The notes below the pieces were generated by a model. It had not been told where the DNA came from, did not search any database, and was given only the letters and a program-made list of their open reading frames with translations. This document shows, piece after piece, positions 46,671 through 57,849 of a DNA stretch of 64,000 nt. This DNA is from Ignelater luminosus (taxonomy: Eukaryota > Arthropoda > Insecta > Coleoptera > Elateridae): contig VTPC01091272.1 of the NCBI GenBank assembly GCA_011009095.1, positions 1 through 64,000 on the forward strand, in the 5' to 3' direction. How positions within the stretch are numbered: position 1 is the stretch's first letter; every line of letters begins with the position of its first letter. Made by a program: the position numbers and the translations under genes.

Positions 46671-48164
46671 GTTTTCGAGTAAAATTTATATCTGTGCGTG
46701 TTTCCAAGTCATTGGTGTGGTTTTAAGTTAAAGCTGATACCTTTTAAAGATTGATTAATTTAATGCCTTAACAAACTGTTTAAATGCAGGGCCCCATTAT
46801 TATTTTTTAGATCCAGCAAATATTATTTACAACAGGCTTTAACCTAAGATAAAAATAGTAATCTTCTAAATATACTAACTGTGCAATAAATTGGTGTGAG
46901 TATAACTTGTGGGTCCCTGCACTCAATACCAAGTGGCACTTCCCACGTGGAAGGCTCTGTTTAAATGGTATTTAGATTTAAGAAGACACCGCATACTTTG
47001 TTTATTAAAATATCAAAATCATGAATCAGTAATCAGAAAGATAAAACATTTTGGTAACAATTTATAGCAAGAGTTATAATATATAATGATCACTCTTAAA
47101 ATAGTTCCATGAATTTTCAATAGAGGTCGTTACCATTGTGTTTTTCTCCTATACAATAGAAGTTTCTATAGTACAAAATGCGTTTAGCGTTAGATGCAAC
47201 GTTTAACTTGGCTATGAGTAATGAGAATTGAATTTGAACTTACAGCAACAGTTAATGAACGATTTGCACACTATAATGCATAATGCGCTGTTTTCCCCAG
47301 TCTGTGTATAAGTTTCATTCAAAGAAACATTTGATGGTGTGCATAACAAAAAAATTAAGTATACATATTATACAAATCAATATCTGTATTCTCATAATTA
47401 ATCCTTTTACCACCAGGTCCTCACCTCCACAATCTTTTTCAGTATCATCTCTTTTACGTTTGCAATAAGCTAGAAAATATTTGGAAAATATCTCCACAGC
47501 ACTTACACTACCATGTCACCATGTCTCTGGGATTTCAACCACGTCATATTCATCGGGCGTTCCACATACTGAGTTGTAGAACTTAGTCACAGCTATCTTT
47601 AGTATTCTAGATCGAACTGTTTAATTTGACAACTTGTTGATTTCGTTTGTTTCGGCCCAAACAGCGTATAGTTCATCTCAGCTGTCATAACTGACATCAC
47701 TCCACACAATGGATTAGTGAAAACTTGAGCATTATTAATTAAGTTTTTAGAACCAGAAGTATAAAAAACGTTTAAAAACGTGACAAAGAAATTAATATCA
47801 TTACCACTCTAACAGAAGAATTTTGGTTATCTTTTACAGCTGAAATTTACTATACGGCACATTTACTACAATTTTTTCACCCGGAACACTAAAAAGGGTT
47901 ATGTCTCAATACATTTTATATTTACCCCCCTTATATTTGGGTAAAGAATATTTGAGTTTTCTAACCTAGCGCAATGATTTTTACTGCTTTGTTTTTGGAA
48001 GTAATTGCTATTCATATTGGCTACATGATATTTAATTTTAATCTTAGCTCACTCTGTTATTCTCAAGTATATTGGACATTTAGTGTTGTATACACAGAGT
48101 GAGTTGTACTATGCTTAGACATACATGGGCACAGAGCCAAATTGGCTAAATTGGTTTGTATATA
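46671..48164. other. Intergenic DNA
   Basis: No gene or structured repeat recognised. Confidence 0.45.
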
Positions 48165-48615
48165 CAGTAGAGCATCGATTATCCGAACACTACGGGACCG
48201 GGAGGGGTTCGGATAAATGATAATTCAGATAACAGATCAAAATTAAAATTTAATCATAAATTACATGCATATGCTACTCTGTAAGCAAATGAGCTCATCA
48301 TTTCGGTACTAATTTGTCGCTAATTGATAGCACAATTCTTTTACGCTTTCCAGACATATTAAACGCGGTACCTACTAACACAAATGACAAGCGACTGAAG
48401 GTATCAACTGACTAGACGGACACACTCTTCATACTAAAACGCTGCAAGATTCCATGATAAAACGATAACAACCGATAGCGACCGAGGACAATGTGTTTAT
48501 CTTCCCTTTTGTTGTCATAACATCAAATCACACGAGATAATTGGCACTTTAAATGTACATTTACGGTTAACAGATCGTTCGGTTGACAGATGTTCGGATA
48601 ATCGATGCTCTACTG
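48165..48615. mobile_element. Pogo/Tigger-like deletion derivative, 451 bp
   Basis: Terminal inverted repeats CAGTAGAGCATCGATTATCC at both ends run at least 24 bp. TA precedes the left end; the right flank has AA, so the target duplication is imperfect. On the minus strand at about 48299-48357 a short frame reads MSGKRKRIVLSISDKLVPK, matching the start of pogo-type transposases (CENP-B N-terminal region). The rest of the transposase is deleted, so this is a non-autonomous descendant with the first codons still in place. Confidence 0.85.
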
Positions 48616-49357
48616 AACAACAAAACAGGTTCGTATATCTTACAGCTTGACTATTAAAACTATATTTTGATCAGATTCTGCCGTAAAGTTACTTTCTACT
48701 GGTAAATTTGCCTTTATAGGAGCCAATTCAGCCCCCTAGGTGGCTCCCATACCTTGCATGGCATCGACTGTAATTTATCATTAGCACTATGGTAGTTGAT
48801 GCATTTGAGCACTTTACTTTGATAATCACTTGTTTTATGTTCAAACCTAACACATTTCCACTTGCCACAAGTTTCCTCATTTAAACATTCTTTTGCCTCA
48901 TGTCATTCTCCTTTATATCAAAAAATGTGGAATGGCTTTCCAAATACTTTTTACAGAAAATAGCATCCTACAAGCAGGAATGTATTGGATACCAAAACAA
49001 AAAGTTTGTAATTTAAAAAAAAACATTGTTGGAAGAATATAGATTACATAATTATCCCACCTTATTATACAGGATGTTTACATGTTACATGTAGTTAAGT
49101 TTAACGAATAATTACGCTTGTTTTTGTAATATAACTGATTTATTTATTATTACAATAAAATCTGTTACTTTAAAAATTGTATTGTATTGTACGGCAAGGA
49201 TATCGCGTCAAATTAATAGGGTTATCGCGGTTATCGCTATATCGTCTAACGACGCATGCGAAGTAATTGTTTATCCCATTGGTTTATCCGGTTTTATCCT
49301 TTCCGTGACGTTACAAAATTACAGGGATAAAACATTTGGGAATACAAAGCATAACCA
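48616..49357. other. Intergenic DNA
   Basis: Nothing recognised. CAGGATGTTTACATG near 49071 could be an orphan terminus. Confidence 0.4.
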
Positions 49358-49683
49358 CAACGAACTCCGTTTTGTTACTTTTTTCAAACTTCGGCGACTA
49401 TTTTTACCAAGTTCCCGAGGTGATATCAAAAAACTAAAAGTATATTTTTGTTTTATGTTTTGATGTAGAATACTATTCTAAAGTAAAAAAATCTTTTAAA
49501 AATTTTCCAATTTTCGGCGGCCATTTTGACCATGTTCCCGAAAAGTTATCAAAAAACGAAGACACCACGTGTCTTTAGTTTTTGATGTAGAATCCAGATC
49601 TGAAGTCAAAATTTCAAAATTTGACAAAAAATAAGGACAGACAGACTTTGCAAATTCAATAACGACTCCTTCGGAGTTCGTTG
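49358..49683. mobile_element. MITE D, copy 1 of a tandem pair
   Basis: Terminal inverted repeats CAACGAACTCCG at 49358 and its inverse at 49683. Inside, two half-units repeat each other (CGGC..CATTTT.ACCA.GTTCCCGA, then AAAAAAC.AA, then GATGTAGAATCC), so the element is built from an internal duplication. Homology to copy 2 starts about 25 bp before the left terminus. Confidence 0.7.
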
Positions 49684-49782
49684 ATAAATTTGAATAGCGA
49701 ATATTGAGTAATGGTTAGCTGAGAAATCAATGCAAAACTAAAACTATATTCGAAAAACATCTGGGAATGCAAAGCATAAACA

Positions 49783-50108
49783 CAACGAACTCCGTTTAGT
49801 TACTTTTTTCAAATCTTGGCGGCCATTTTGACCATGTTTCCGAAGTGATATAAAAAAACGAAAAGTATACGTATCTCTAATTTTTTGTTCTGGAATACGA
49901 TTCTAACGCAAAAAAATTTTGAAAATTTTTCAGATTTTGCCGGCCATTCTGACCATGTTTCCAAAGAGATATCAAAAAACTAAAACACCACGTAGCCTTT
50001 AGTTTTTGATGTAGAATCCAAATATGAAGCCAAAATTTCAAAATTTAAACAAAACTGCGGATAGACAGACTTTGCAAATTCAGTAACGACTCCTTTCGGA
50101 GTTTGTTG
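49783..50108. mobile_element. MITE D, copy 2 of a tandem pair
   Basis: The same element as copy 1 in the same orientation, 425 bp downstream, with the same termini (right end CGGAGTTTGTTG) and the same internal half-units, diverged by scattered substitutions. The 25-bp left flank (CATCTGGGAATGCAAAGCAT) is also shared, so either the true element is longer or the pair arose by segmental duplication. Confidence 0.7.
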
Positions 50109-50380
50109 ATAAAATTAATAAAGTTGCTTTTGTTGAACAGTTTGATAAGTTATATCGTTCAAATTTCTAGGACCTTGGCTAAACCTTGATCTGAAACTTT
50201 CGAGCTTACACCTAATACTTTATCTTTTGCTCTTGTTACATAAATAACGATTTTATGGTGGTTGCTCATTTAATTTTAAAACTAATACGGTCTTTGTTTA
50301 TTTTGAAATTTGACACTTTAAAGAAAAATTGAATTTCCGTGTTCTTATTCCTTATAAAATTGTTATTATTTCTTGAGTTT
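50109..50380. other. Spacer
   Basis: No recognised feature. Confidence 0.35.
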
Positions 50381-51790
50381 TAAATTTTTGTTTCTTCTTG
50401 GGAATAAAGTAAAAGAGAAAGTGGAGGTTGCAAAGCAGAAGTCTTGGGAAGAGTCTGGGCGATTTTTGAAGGAGAACGCGATTAACAAAAAAAACTGCTT
50501 TACAAGGTTCTCAAAAATATATGCACTAATAATGATAACTACCCACTTAAATTTATTAAAGACAGCGATGGAAACATTCTTACTAAATCGACCGAAACCA
50601 TGGAGGTGTGGTGCGAATATGTCTGTGAACTTTTGAATAGGAAAAGCGAGCCCCAGATTAAAGAAAAAAACGAACAGGAGGAAGTGCAGGTGGAACAATC
50701 GGAGAATGTGGGAATGGGGCCTCCAAGCTTTGATGAGCTTCTACAAGCGATATAGAGTAAAGCTGAGAAAGGTGGATAGATTAACTCTCGAGATGGCCAA
50801 GTTTATGGGAGCGATGGGAGAAAAAATGCTCCACAGAGTTTACGTGCTAAAGAGAAGAAGGGCGATATATCCTTATTAGCGTCCTATGTAAGATTCATGG
50901 TAGAATACTGGAGACAGAATTACAGGCCCATATAGAAGAAAGACTGGAGGAAGTGCAGTGTGGTCTCAGACCAAACAGGAGGACCCAAGATGCTATTTTC
51001 CTTGTAATGCAGACGCCAGCGAAGGTAATCGAGTATGAGAAGGATTTGCACCTCTGCTTCATTGACATAGAAAAGGCTTTTGACAGCGTGCCATGAAGGT
51101 CAATCTGGAACGCTTTTGATAGACTTGATGTTTTCGAAGCCTAACCAGAAAGGTGACAAGCTTTTACAAAAGATGTAGGAACATAGTAAGGATCCACCAC
51201 TGTTCCTCCTCAGAGTCCAGTACCAAGGCAGGCGTTTGGCAGGGGGATATTTTTAGCCCCTTTCTATTTGCGCTGGTGATGGACCTAGTCCTGAAAAACT
51301 GTAAGAGATTTAAAAGATATAAATTAGGGAACTGAAATCCTTTCTTCATTAATTCTTTTATATCGTATATGTCGACGATATAATCTTCTTAGCGGATTCC
51401 TTGCAGAAGCTTCAGTTCAACTTAAATCATCTAGTGATGGCTTTTGAGCAGCTTGGCTTAGCTGTTAGTCGCAATAAGATTAAAACTATGGTGATCACTA
51501 CAGTATGAAGGTGAAGTCCTCTCAGCTAAGGTAGTTTAGCCACGTTCAGAGGATGCCCAGTTCTAGGTACCCGCTATAGGCACTAGAGGCAAGGCCAGAA
51601 GAAAGAAGACCGCGCGGAAAAAGGAGGACAACCTGGGCTGACAACATCCAGACTGCCCTCAGAGAAAAAAGTTGCACTTGGAAACGAGCGACCCAGCTGG
51701 CTCGGGACCATACAGGATAGAAATGATTTTGCCAACTCTTTACACCAGTTGGTAGATAAAGGCAGGACTAAGCAAGCAAGTAAGTTTCTT
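50380..51790 (+). mobile_element. LINE remnant with intact YVDD motif
   Basis: Plus-strand frames give VKEKVEVAKQKSWEESGRFL, NYPLKFIKDSDGNILTKSTE, PPSFDELLQAI, LEEVQCGFRPNRRTQDAIF, LHLCFIDIEKAFDSV (motif A), VTSFYKRCRNIVRIH, AGVWQGDIFSPFLFALVMD (motif B), VYVDDIIFLADSL (motif C; YVDD at 51368-51379) and, at the 3' end, HVQRMPSSRYPL and GKRRTTWADNIQTALREKS. It ends near an AAGC short tandem repeat (about 51768-51783). An internal deletion removes much between the 5' blocks and motif A (near 50830-50900), and there are several frameshifts. The C-terminal domain is the kind shared by RTE/I-like insect elements. Inactive. Confidence 0.8.
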
Positions 51791-52184
51791 CTTAATTATG
51801 AGATTTAATCAATGAATAATATTCCTTTTCTATTATTGTACAACTCGACTGCAGCCTGAAAATTTAAACTGGAATACCATGGTAAAATAATGAAATAGAG
51901 GTAGAGTGAAAACCAAAAGTTGATTTTTATAGAAATTAGGTTTCTAAGGTATTATTCACCAATTAATAAATTCCATATAAGAAGAAATCAAGATTTAAAA
52001 CCTCAAAAACAAGGCTTGTCCAATAAATAGGCAGACTCTATTAAAACACAGTTTTTCCATATAAATTTTATTAACTTAATTTCTATTAATAGATTATTTT
52101 ATTTATTACTATTACTTACATTAGATTTATATAGTATTTGCTCCATCAACTTCTATCTATTCAATTTTTCCCAAAATGTTCTAG

Positions 52185-52435
52185 GCTTTGTTCATTACCT
52201 CGTTTCCATTATTTTTGATGATAACTTCTCCCAAAATTATTTTGAACACTCTTTGAAATTTAGCAAGATTTTTCGGCACTTTTGAATATTTCTTTTTTGC
52301 GTAGGGCCCAAAATCGTCCGATAGCCCTCACTTTAGGAACTTTAAAAGCATTTTCAAATTTTGATGTAAAAGTAATTTCTCGTTGTTGCAAATAATCCGT
52401 AACCTTTTTGGTATAATAAACAGTAGGCATGTCCG
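52185..52435 (-). pseudogene. DDE transposase C-terminal remnant
   Basis: Minus-strand frames give PDMPTVYYTKKVTDYLQQRE, then FENAFKVPKVRAIGRFWALR and KKEYSKVPKNLAKFQRVFKI. This resembles the end of Tc1/IS630-type transposases, where an N/R-P-I-E-x-F-W block carries the last catalytic acid. Here that acid appears changed (AIGRFW). Only this part remains, with at least one frame change. Confidence 0.65.
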
Positions 52436-52445
52436 GTTAGAAAGT

Positions 52446-52770
52446 GGTCCATTCCAAAATTCATCTTTGAGTTACAGCGTAATTATGGAAAGGATTAGAA
52501 AAAAACGACTAACGGCATTGAATTCTACGTTAAAAAGTGCCTCAACAATGCTAAAATAATTTTCTTCTACCTTCGAAAATAAAGGAGTTACAGCAAATTG
52601 AAAGAATCGGTCCATTTAAAAAATTCAACTTTGAGTTACAGCGCAGTTATGAAAAGAGCTAGAAAAAAACGACTAACGTCATTGAATTCTACGTTAAAAA
52701 GTGCCTCAACGATGCTAAAGTGATTTTGTTCTAGCTTCAAGAATAATTGAAGGAATCGGCCATTTTCCAC
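52446..52770. repeat. Two-unit tandem repeat, 163-bp period
   Basis: Units at 52446-52608 and from 52609 share GGTCCATT, CTTTGAGTTACAGCG, GAAAAAAACGACTAACG and CATTGAATTCTACGTTAAAA, then GTGCCTCAAC.ATGCTAAA. The second unit trails off by about 52770. It lies inside the element at 52011-53123. Confidence 0.8.
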
Positions 52771-53123
52771 TTTTTCTCTCTAGGGAAAAAACAAAAGACG
52801 ACAGCTTATTTCTGGCAACGGCAATGGAATAAGCATGAAAAAAGAGGTCAGGGGTACCTAAGCTGTTTTCATTTATCTGCACTAATAAGAAAGTTACCCA
52901 TTTAATCCCATCGAAATTGGACCACACTGTAGGTACTCGACTTTCTCAACATTATTAGTAGTGAGACATTTTGACAAATGCTGATTAGTAAGTCAATTAT
53001 TGTCATAGACTATTAGTAAACAGATTATTTAAAAAATAACACAGTGTAACTAGATTGTATGTCTTAAACTGATTATAAGAATGTTAACCGAAAGTTAGTC
53101 TCCCTATTTATTGGACAAGCCTT

Positions 53124-53870
53124 AATAACACCCTTCCAAGAGGTAAAAACATAGAAAATTCCATTTTCTTTAGAAATGTTCAAATTTTGAAAAACAAAAA
53201 ACATATAACTTTCAGAATTAAACGAGAATGAGAAAAGGTTAAAATAAATCTTATTAAAGTATGCGAATGTCCCTTGTAAAATTGTGCATTCTTGACAAAA
53301 ATGTTCGTTTATTTTTTGTATTTGTAACAATCTATTGCACTAGACCTTTCAAATAACAGTAAATTAACAACTAAAATAAGCAAATTCATTGTTTAGTTAA
53401 AATGAATATGATAGGATGTTTATTTTATTGATATTTTTATTTGCTGATCATCATTTACACATTTAAAATAACTTTTATAAATAGCGTTTCTAAAACTACT
53501 TTGTATAAAATGCCTGATAAAAGTAATTGATGCTGGTTTTTCTAATTAAATTTACTAATTGTTGTTTAATTAGCTTCAACATCCAGAACGTTCAAGTACA
53601 AGCAGAAAAACATTTTAGTTACTCTTTTTTTATTTTTATTGCAAATTACAACACCAACCACAATGACAAGCAAAAAAAAGGTAATTTTACTCTCTCTAAC
53701 AAAGAAAAGAGTTTATTTTAGAATAGTAATAATCAGGTCAGCAATTACACCTTCAGTTTAAATACGTCATGTATCAGAATTGTTATAATAACTCATTCAA
53801 TATATTATCATATCAAAGTTACCCTAAAACCAAAACTATTTAATTACGTTTAGAGGTCAAAAAGATTTCA
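53124..53870. other. Intergenic DNA upstream of EcKL 3
   Basis: No gene recognised. The short frame at 53527-53721 has no motif. Confidence 0.45.
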
Positions 53871-54065
53871 TGTGATCACCGCAGAACATTACATAATTGG
53901 TTATTGCTTGTAAATCCCCACAGCAGAGAACTGTTTAAATTTATTGTTGCTGTGATCATTTGCAGAAGTTCTAGTGAATTAAATAAACTGTTTTTGTTTA
54001 CTTTGGTAAGTCATAAAGACAAGTGCTACCATTACATAATACATACTTTTTTAATTAATTAACAG
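53871..54065 (+). promoter_or_regulatory. EcKL 3 promoter-proximal region, leader exon and 5' UTR intron
   Basis: TGTGATCACCGCAGAA (53871) and TGTGATCATTTGCAGAA (53951) match the duplicated motif upstream of EcKL 2. The leader also shares CAGAGAACTG, TTTATTGTTGCTGTGATC and TTGTTTACTTTG. The donor GTAAGT opens at 54006 and the intron ends TTAACAG at 54065, five bases before the ATG, as in EcKL 2. Shared sequence fades upstream of about 53820. Confidence 0.6.
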
Positions 54066-54070
54066 ACACT

Positions 54071-55297
54071 ATGGAACAAATAGAAGAACTTGATCAACTC
54101 TTGCAACCATTCTTTAAGAAAAATTTAAAAATAACTCAGTACACCACAAAAAAGTTAACTGCAGCTGGTGAGAATTATGGCAGTTTAATGTTACAAGTTG
54201 AAATGAAATTAAAAGACGATAATGACCCAAGCACAGAAAGAAATCTAAATTTAGTTGCAAAGATGTGCCCTCCTAATGAATTTATTAAAAAAATGTTTAA
54301 TACTGCAGTTACTTTTAAGAAAGAAATGGAATTCTATAAAATAATTATTCCCACATTTAAATCATTACAAATTGAGCAAGGTGTTCCTGAAATTATGGAT
54401 TGTATTCCAGAATGTTATGGAGCACGCATTAGTTTAGATCCTAAATCTGATGTGGTTGATGATAATGCTGCAATTTTATTAGAAAACTTAAAATTGCAAG
54501 GGTTTCAGATTATGGATCGAATCAAGGGATTAGATTTAGAAACAACTAAACTGCTCATAAAAGATTTGGCAGTTTTTCATGCATTTTCAGTTGCAGTGAA
54601 ATTATTAAAGCCTGATGTTTTTAAAAATAAGCTCTTACCGCATTTACAAAAAATATGTATGTATGATAATCTATCTGAGAAAGCACAACAACATATAATT
54701 GATAATATCATCAATACTGCAGCAGCTAATCAAGAATGCATCCCACATTTATCTAAAGTGAAAAAAGGTTTATTGGAATGTTGGGACAACATGAGAAATT
54801 TACTGGAACCTCGAGAACCTTATGCAACAATTACTCATAATGATTTTTGGGTTAACAATGCAATGATAAAATTGGAAGAAAACAAACCAATAAAAAGCAA
54901 AATGGTTGATTTTCAATTGATTGAATATGGATCTCCTGCTGATGATATTATATTCCTCTTATTCAGCAGTGTAAGAAAAGAAGTATTAGACATGCATTAT
55001 GATAATCTCATAAAATTATATTATGAACTGTTTATTAAAACTTTAAAGAGTTTAAAATGTGATGTTACACCATTTACATATGCATTATTTGAAGAAGAAA
55101 TAAATACTTCTGCTAAATCGTTCCAATTCTTGCATATTATGATTATGTTGAAGCCAATATTTATGCCAAAAGGAGCTGCTAAAGAAATTCACGAACTTAC
55201 AGAAGAAGAAATGTTAAAAAACAATAGAATATCTGATGAATACAGGCAGAAAGTTCCTGAAATGGTATTGCAGTTTGCAAAAAGAAGCTGGATTTAA
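54071..55297 (+). CDS. Ecdysteroid-kinase-like protein 3 (EcKL)
   Basis: 408 residues in one coding exon after a non-coding leader exon and 60-bp intron. It starts ATGGAACAAATAGAAGAAC after ACACT. Landmarks: KLTAAGENYGSLM (glycine-rich loop), LNLVAKM (Lys), ECYGARISL, AILLENLKL (hinge), ITHNDFWVNNAM (His at about 256, catalytic Asp at about 258) and KMVDFQLIEYGSPADD (metal-binding Asp), ending FAKRSWI. All kinase residues expected for the family are in place, so it should be functional. By eye it is a close tandem paralogue of EcKL 2, 12 kb upstream; transposon insertions account for much of the gap. Reaction and substrate are inferred from family only. No clean AATAAA follows at once; the nearest obvious candidate is about 850 bp on (near 56138). 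Confidence 0.95.
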   Translation: MEQIEELDQLLQPFFKKNLKITQYTTKKLTAAGENYGSLMLQVEMKLKDDNDPSTERNLNLVAKMCPPNEFIKKMFNTAVTFKKEMEFYKIIIPTFKSLQIEQGVPEIMDCIPECYGARISLDPKSDVVDDNAAILLENLKLQGFQIMDRIKGLDLETTKLLIKDLAVFHAFSVAVKLLKPDVFKNKLLPHLQKICMYDNLSEKAQQHIIDNIINTAAANQECIPHLSKVKKGLLECWDNMRNLLEPREPYATITHNDFWVNNAMIKLEENKPIKSKMVDFQLIEYGSPADDIIFLLFSSVRKEVLDMHYDNLIKLYYELFIKTLKSLKCDVTPFTYALFEEEINTSAKSFQFLHIMIMLKPIFMPKGAAKEIHELTEEEMLKNNRISDEYRQKVPEMVLQFAKRSWI

Positions 55298-56647
55298 ATC
55301 TACAACTTTTTTAAAACAGTAGTGGTAAATTATTAGCTGAGTGTATGCAACACAACTTACACTCATATTAGGTAATTTATTAGCAAAATTTATTTTACTT
55401 TTAAGGGGTTTTTCGTGTATGATACAACAAATGGGTTGATTTCTTCTTACAATAGTTGTCTTATAACTGTTTTTGGAAAATCAATAACAGCTACTTATGG
55501 TTTAAATGACAAATATTCCTTAAAAAGTCAGGCCACAAGTTGTATTTGACAAAACAATTCCTGAAAAGTTACACTAAATTATTTTAGTTTATTTATATTG
55601 CCTGAAACAGGCATATAGTCTAATTACAAAACGTGAGTTTCTCTAGTAACCCCCAAAAAAATAATTGTCATATAAATACTAATTTCAAACATAACAAATT
55701 AAAGTTGGACAAGTGAGAAACATGCAATCTTGCTATTTTTTGTATAAACAATTTGCAATCAGTGCAATTTTAAAAAATAGAAACAGTTGATTGGCCATAC
55801 TTTTTGGGCGGAATTGTCTATTTAAATAAACATAGTTCCTTAATATAGTGCATACTAGGTGGAGAGATCAAAAAACCATTATTTGTCTCAAATCTGAGCT
55901 ATTTCTCAAACTCAGGCATGTAAAACTTTTTTATTGCATATATGACATTTCCAATAAATTCACAAATGTCTTTAAGAAACCAATATTTACAGTTCAGTTT
56001 TAAGACACTTAAAAGTTTTTCATTTTCACCACTAAATATGGTAACCACTGTAAAAGTGCTGTTAATTTATTAAATGTAACAGAGCTTTATAATTTTTGAA
56101 AACTTTTGGTTTTTTTATATTGAGTATAAAAGAGCATTAATAAAAAAGTGAATGGATATACAAGGTTTTTTCAATGTTTAGTATAGGGATCCCAGAAACT
56201 ATTGAAGCTACAGAGATAGTTCAATGGACGAAAGAAATACAATTTTTGTTTTGAAAAAGAAATAACTCATAGATTACCAATATTGTGAAGAAACTGAATT
56301 TCTATAATTTCTTTAAATGCATCTAGCTTTGTTAACATTGGTTTTACAGAAAAAGTGTAAGTCAAAACAGATAATTATGTTTTTAATAAAATATAGTTAA
56401 ATCCAATTTCTAAATAGGAACAATAGTTGGCTGTGGTCAAAAAAAAACTTTTGTCTAACTTCAAATAGAAATGGCTGCAAAACGTTAAACACGGGAAGCA
56501 AACTGATAGTTGCTATTAATCATCTAGGAAGTTTATGACGCAAGTGCACTTGATGAGTGCTCCTATCCAGCAAACATGCATATAACAGCCAGCATATGAT
56601 CATCCTCTGGCACTAATGGCTAAATGCCACCCTTATCTCGCCCAATC
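55298..56647. other. 3' flank and intergenic DNA
   Basis: AT-rich. It contains a possible late poly(A) signal near 56138 and a short hairpin, GCCTGAAACAGGC, at about 55600. No gene. Confidence 0.45.
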
Positions 56648-56834
56648 AATGGCCACATGTATAGTAACCATGACAAATGCTGACGGTGGCATCCTTAACT
56701 TACCCAGTCAATGGCCACATATCTAGTAATTGTAACAAAGCTGGAATTGGCATCCTTAGCGCAGCCAGCCATTGGTCACATATATAGTAACCATGACAAA
56801 ATGCTGGCAGTGGCATCCTTAATATATAGTAACC
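56648..56834. repeat. Minisatellite, about 62-bp units
   Basis: Units begin at 56648, 56710 and 56771. They share AATGGCCACAT.TATAGTAACCATGACAAA, GCTGGCAGTGGCATCCTTA and a CCCAGTC- or CAGCC-like end. A degenerate earlier unit may start at about 56615. The array is interrupted at its right end by the hAT-type element. Confidence 0.8.
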
Positions 56835-56842
56835 ATAACAAC

Positions 56843-57841
56843 CAGTGGCGGATTTACCAGCAGGCTGAGTAGGCTGGAGCCTACGGCGGCAGATTTTAGG
56901 GGCGGCAAATTTGGGGACAAGATTTTTTTTATGTCTTACAGAAATTAAAAAGATTTTTGTGCAATCTTAACCAAATCGTTGGGCTGTAAAAAAATCTAGG
57001 AACAGACACGACACATCGATCCCCTAGTTCACAATCATACTAATTACGGGAAAAAGGTGGTGTAATTAGGACGATAGTGCACAAATCATAAAGTTACAAT
57101 TTCATTGACAAAAAAATTGTAATTAATATGATTGTGAACTAGGGTATCGAATGGGGTCGTTTCCTGAAATGGATTTATTGAAATCTAAACAGATATCATT
57201 CTATACAGAATATTCAGTTAATATCCATTAACAGTTTTTTCCGTAATATGATAACTAAAGAGTTATAAGGAAATATAATAATTTTTCTTTACTAGTGACG
57301 TCACAGTTCGTCGGTAGGCGGTCTGTACAAATAGTAGAGCTGATAACGTTGCAATCGCGTTGTTATGTCTTTGCTGTCATTCGTTAGTTGTCGGGTTTCT
57401 CCGCTTTGTCGATTTCAACCAAAGATAATATAATTATCTGTATTTTTTACGTCTGTTATTGACTATTGTTTTGTGATTTAGTGGTTACCGTATTTGTATA
57501 AAACGTTGTAAATATAATATATAATATATATATATAATAACATAATACCGCATAACCTCAACAATAAAATTCAAACTTCTAAGCGCTTCCTATAATACCG
57601 ACAGCATTCCTGTTTTCAGCGTTGTCATATCGACAAAGACTTGTGATGTCACAGGAGTGGTGGGAAAAGTTTTTTTAAACTTGAAATTGAAAAAAAAAGT
57701 GAAAATAGAAGCAGAAACAATCTGAAAAAAAGCCAGCGTTAATTTAAAGCAAAAGCAACCCAAATAAGCAAAAATAATATTTTAGGAAACAACCCCATTG
57801 TAGAGGTCGGTGGAGGCGGCAAATCTGTAAATCCGCCACTG
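56843..57841. mobile_element. Non-autonomous hAT-type element, 999 bp
   Basis: Terminal inverted repeats CAGTGGCGGATTTAC (15 bp, perfect) and a perfect 8-bp target duplication ATAACAAC (56835-56842 and 57842-57849), as expected for hAT. GGCGGCA blocks recur near both ends. No transposase is recognised. The interior contains a smaller palindrome (about 57017-57150), apparently a nested insertion. The perfect duplication points to a fairly recent insertion. Confidence 0.92.
57017..57150. repeat. Small palindrome nested in the hAT-type element
   Basis: CGATCCCCTAGTTCACAATC on the left and GATTGTGAACTAGGGTATCG on the right are inverse copies; the match continues inward through ATACTAATTAC/GTAATTAATAT. 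It is probably a tiny foldback element inserted in the larger one. Confidence 0.65.
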
Positions 57842-57849
57842 ATAACAAC

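Larger units (their letters stand above)
52011..53123. mobile_element. Tc1/IS630-like element with 27-bp terminal repeats
   Basis: The left end is AAGGCTTGTCCAATAAATAGG followed by CAGACT. The right end on the other strand is the same with GAGACT, one mismatch in 27. The inside contains a minus-strand transposase remnant (52185-52435) and a two-unit 163-bp tandem repeat (52446-52770). The short target duplication is uncertain. Confidence 0.75.

Noticed and set aside
50366-50698. A 110-codon minus-strand frame
   Set aside because: Antisense shadow of the LINE at 50380-51790.
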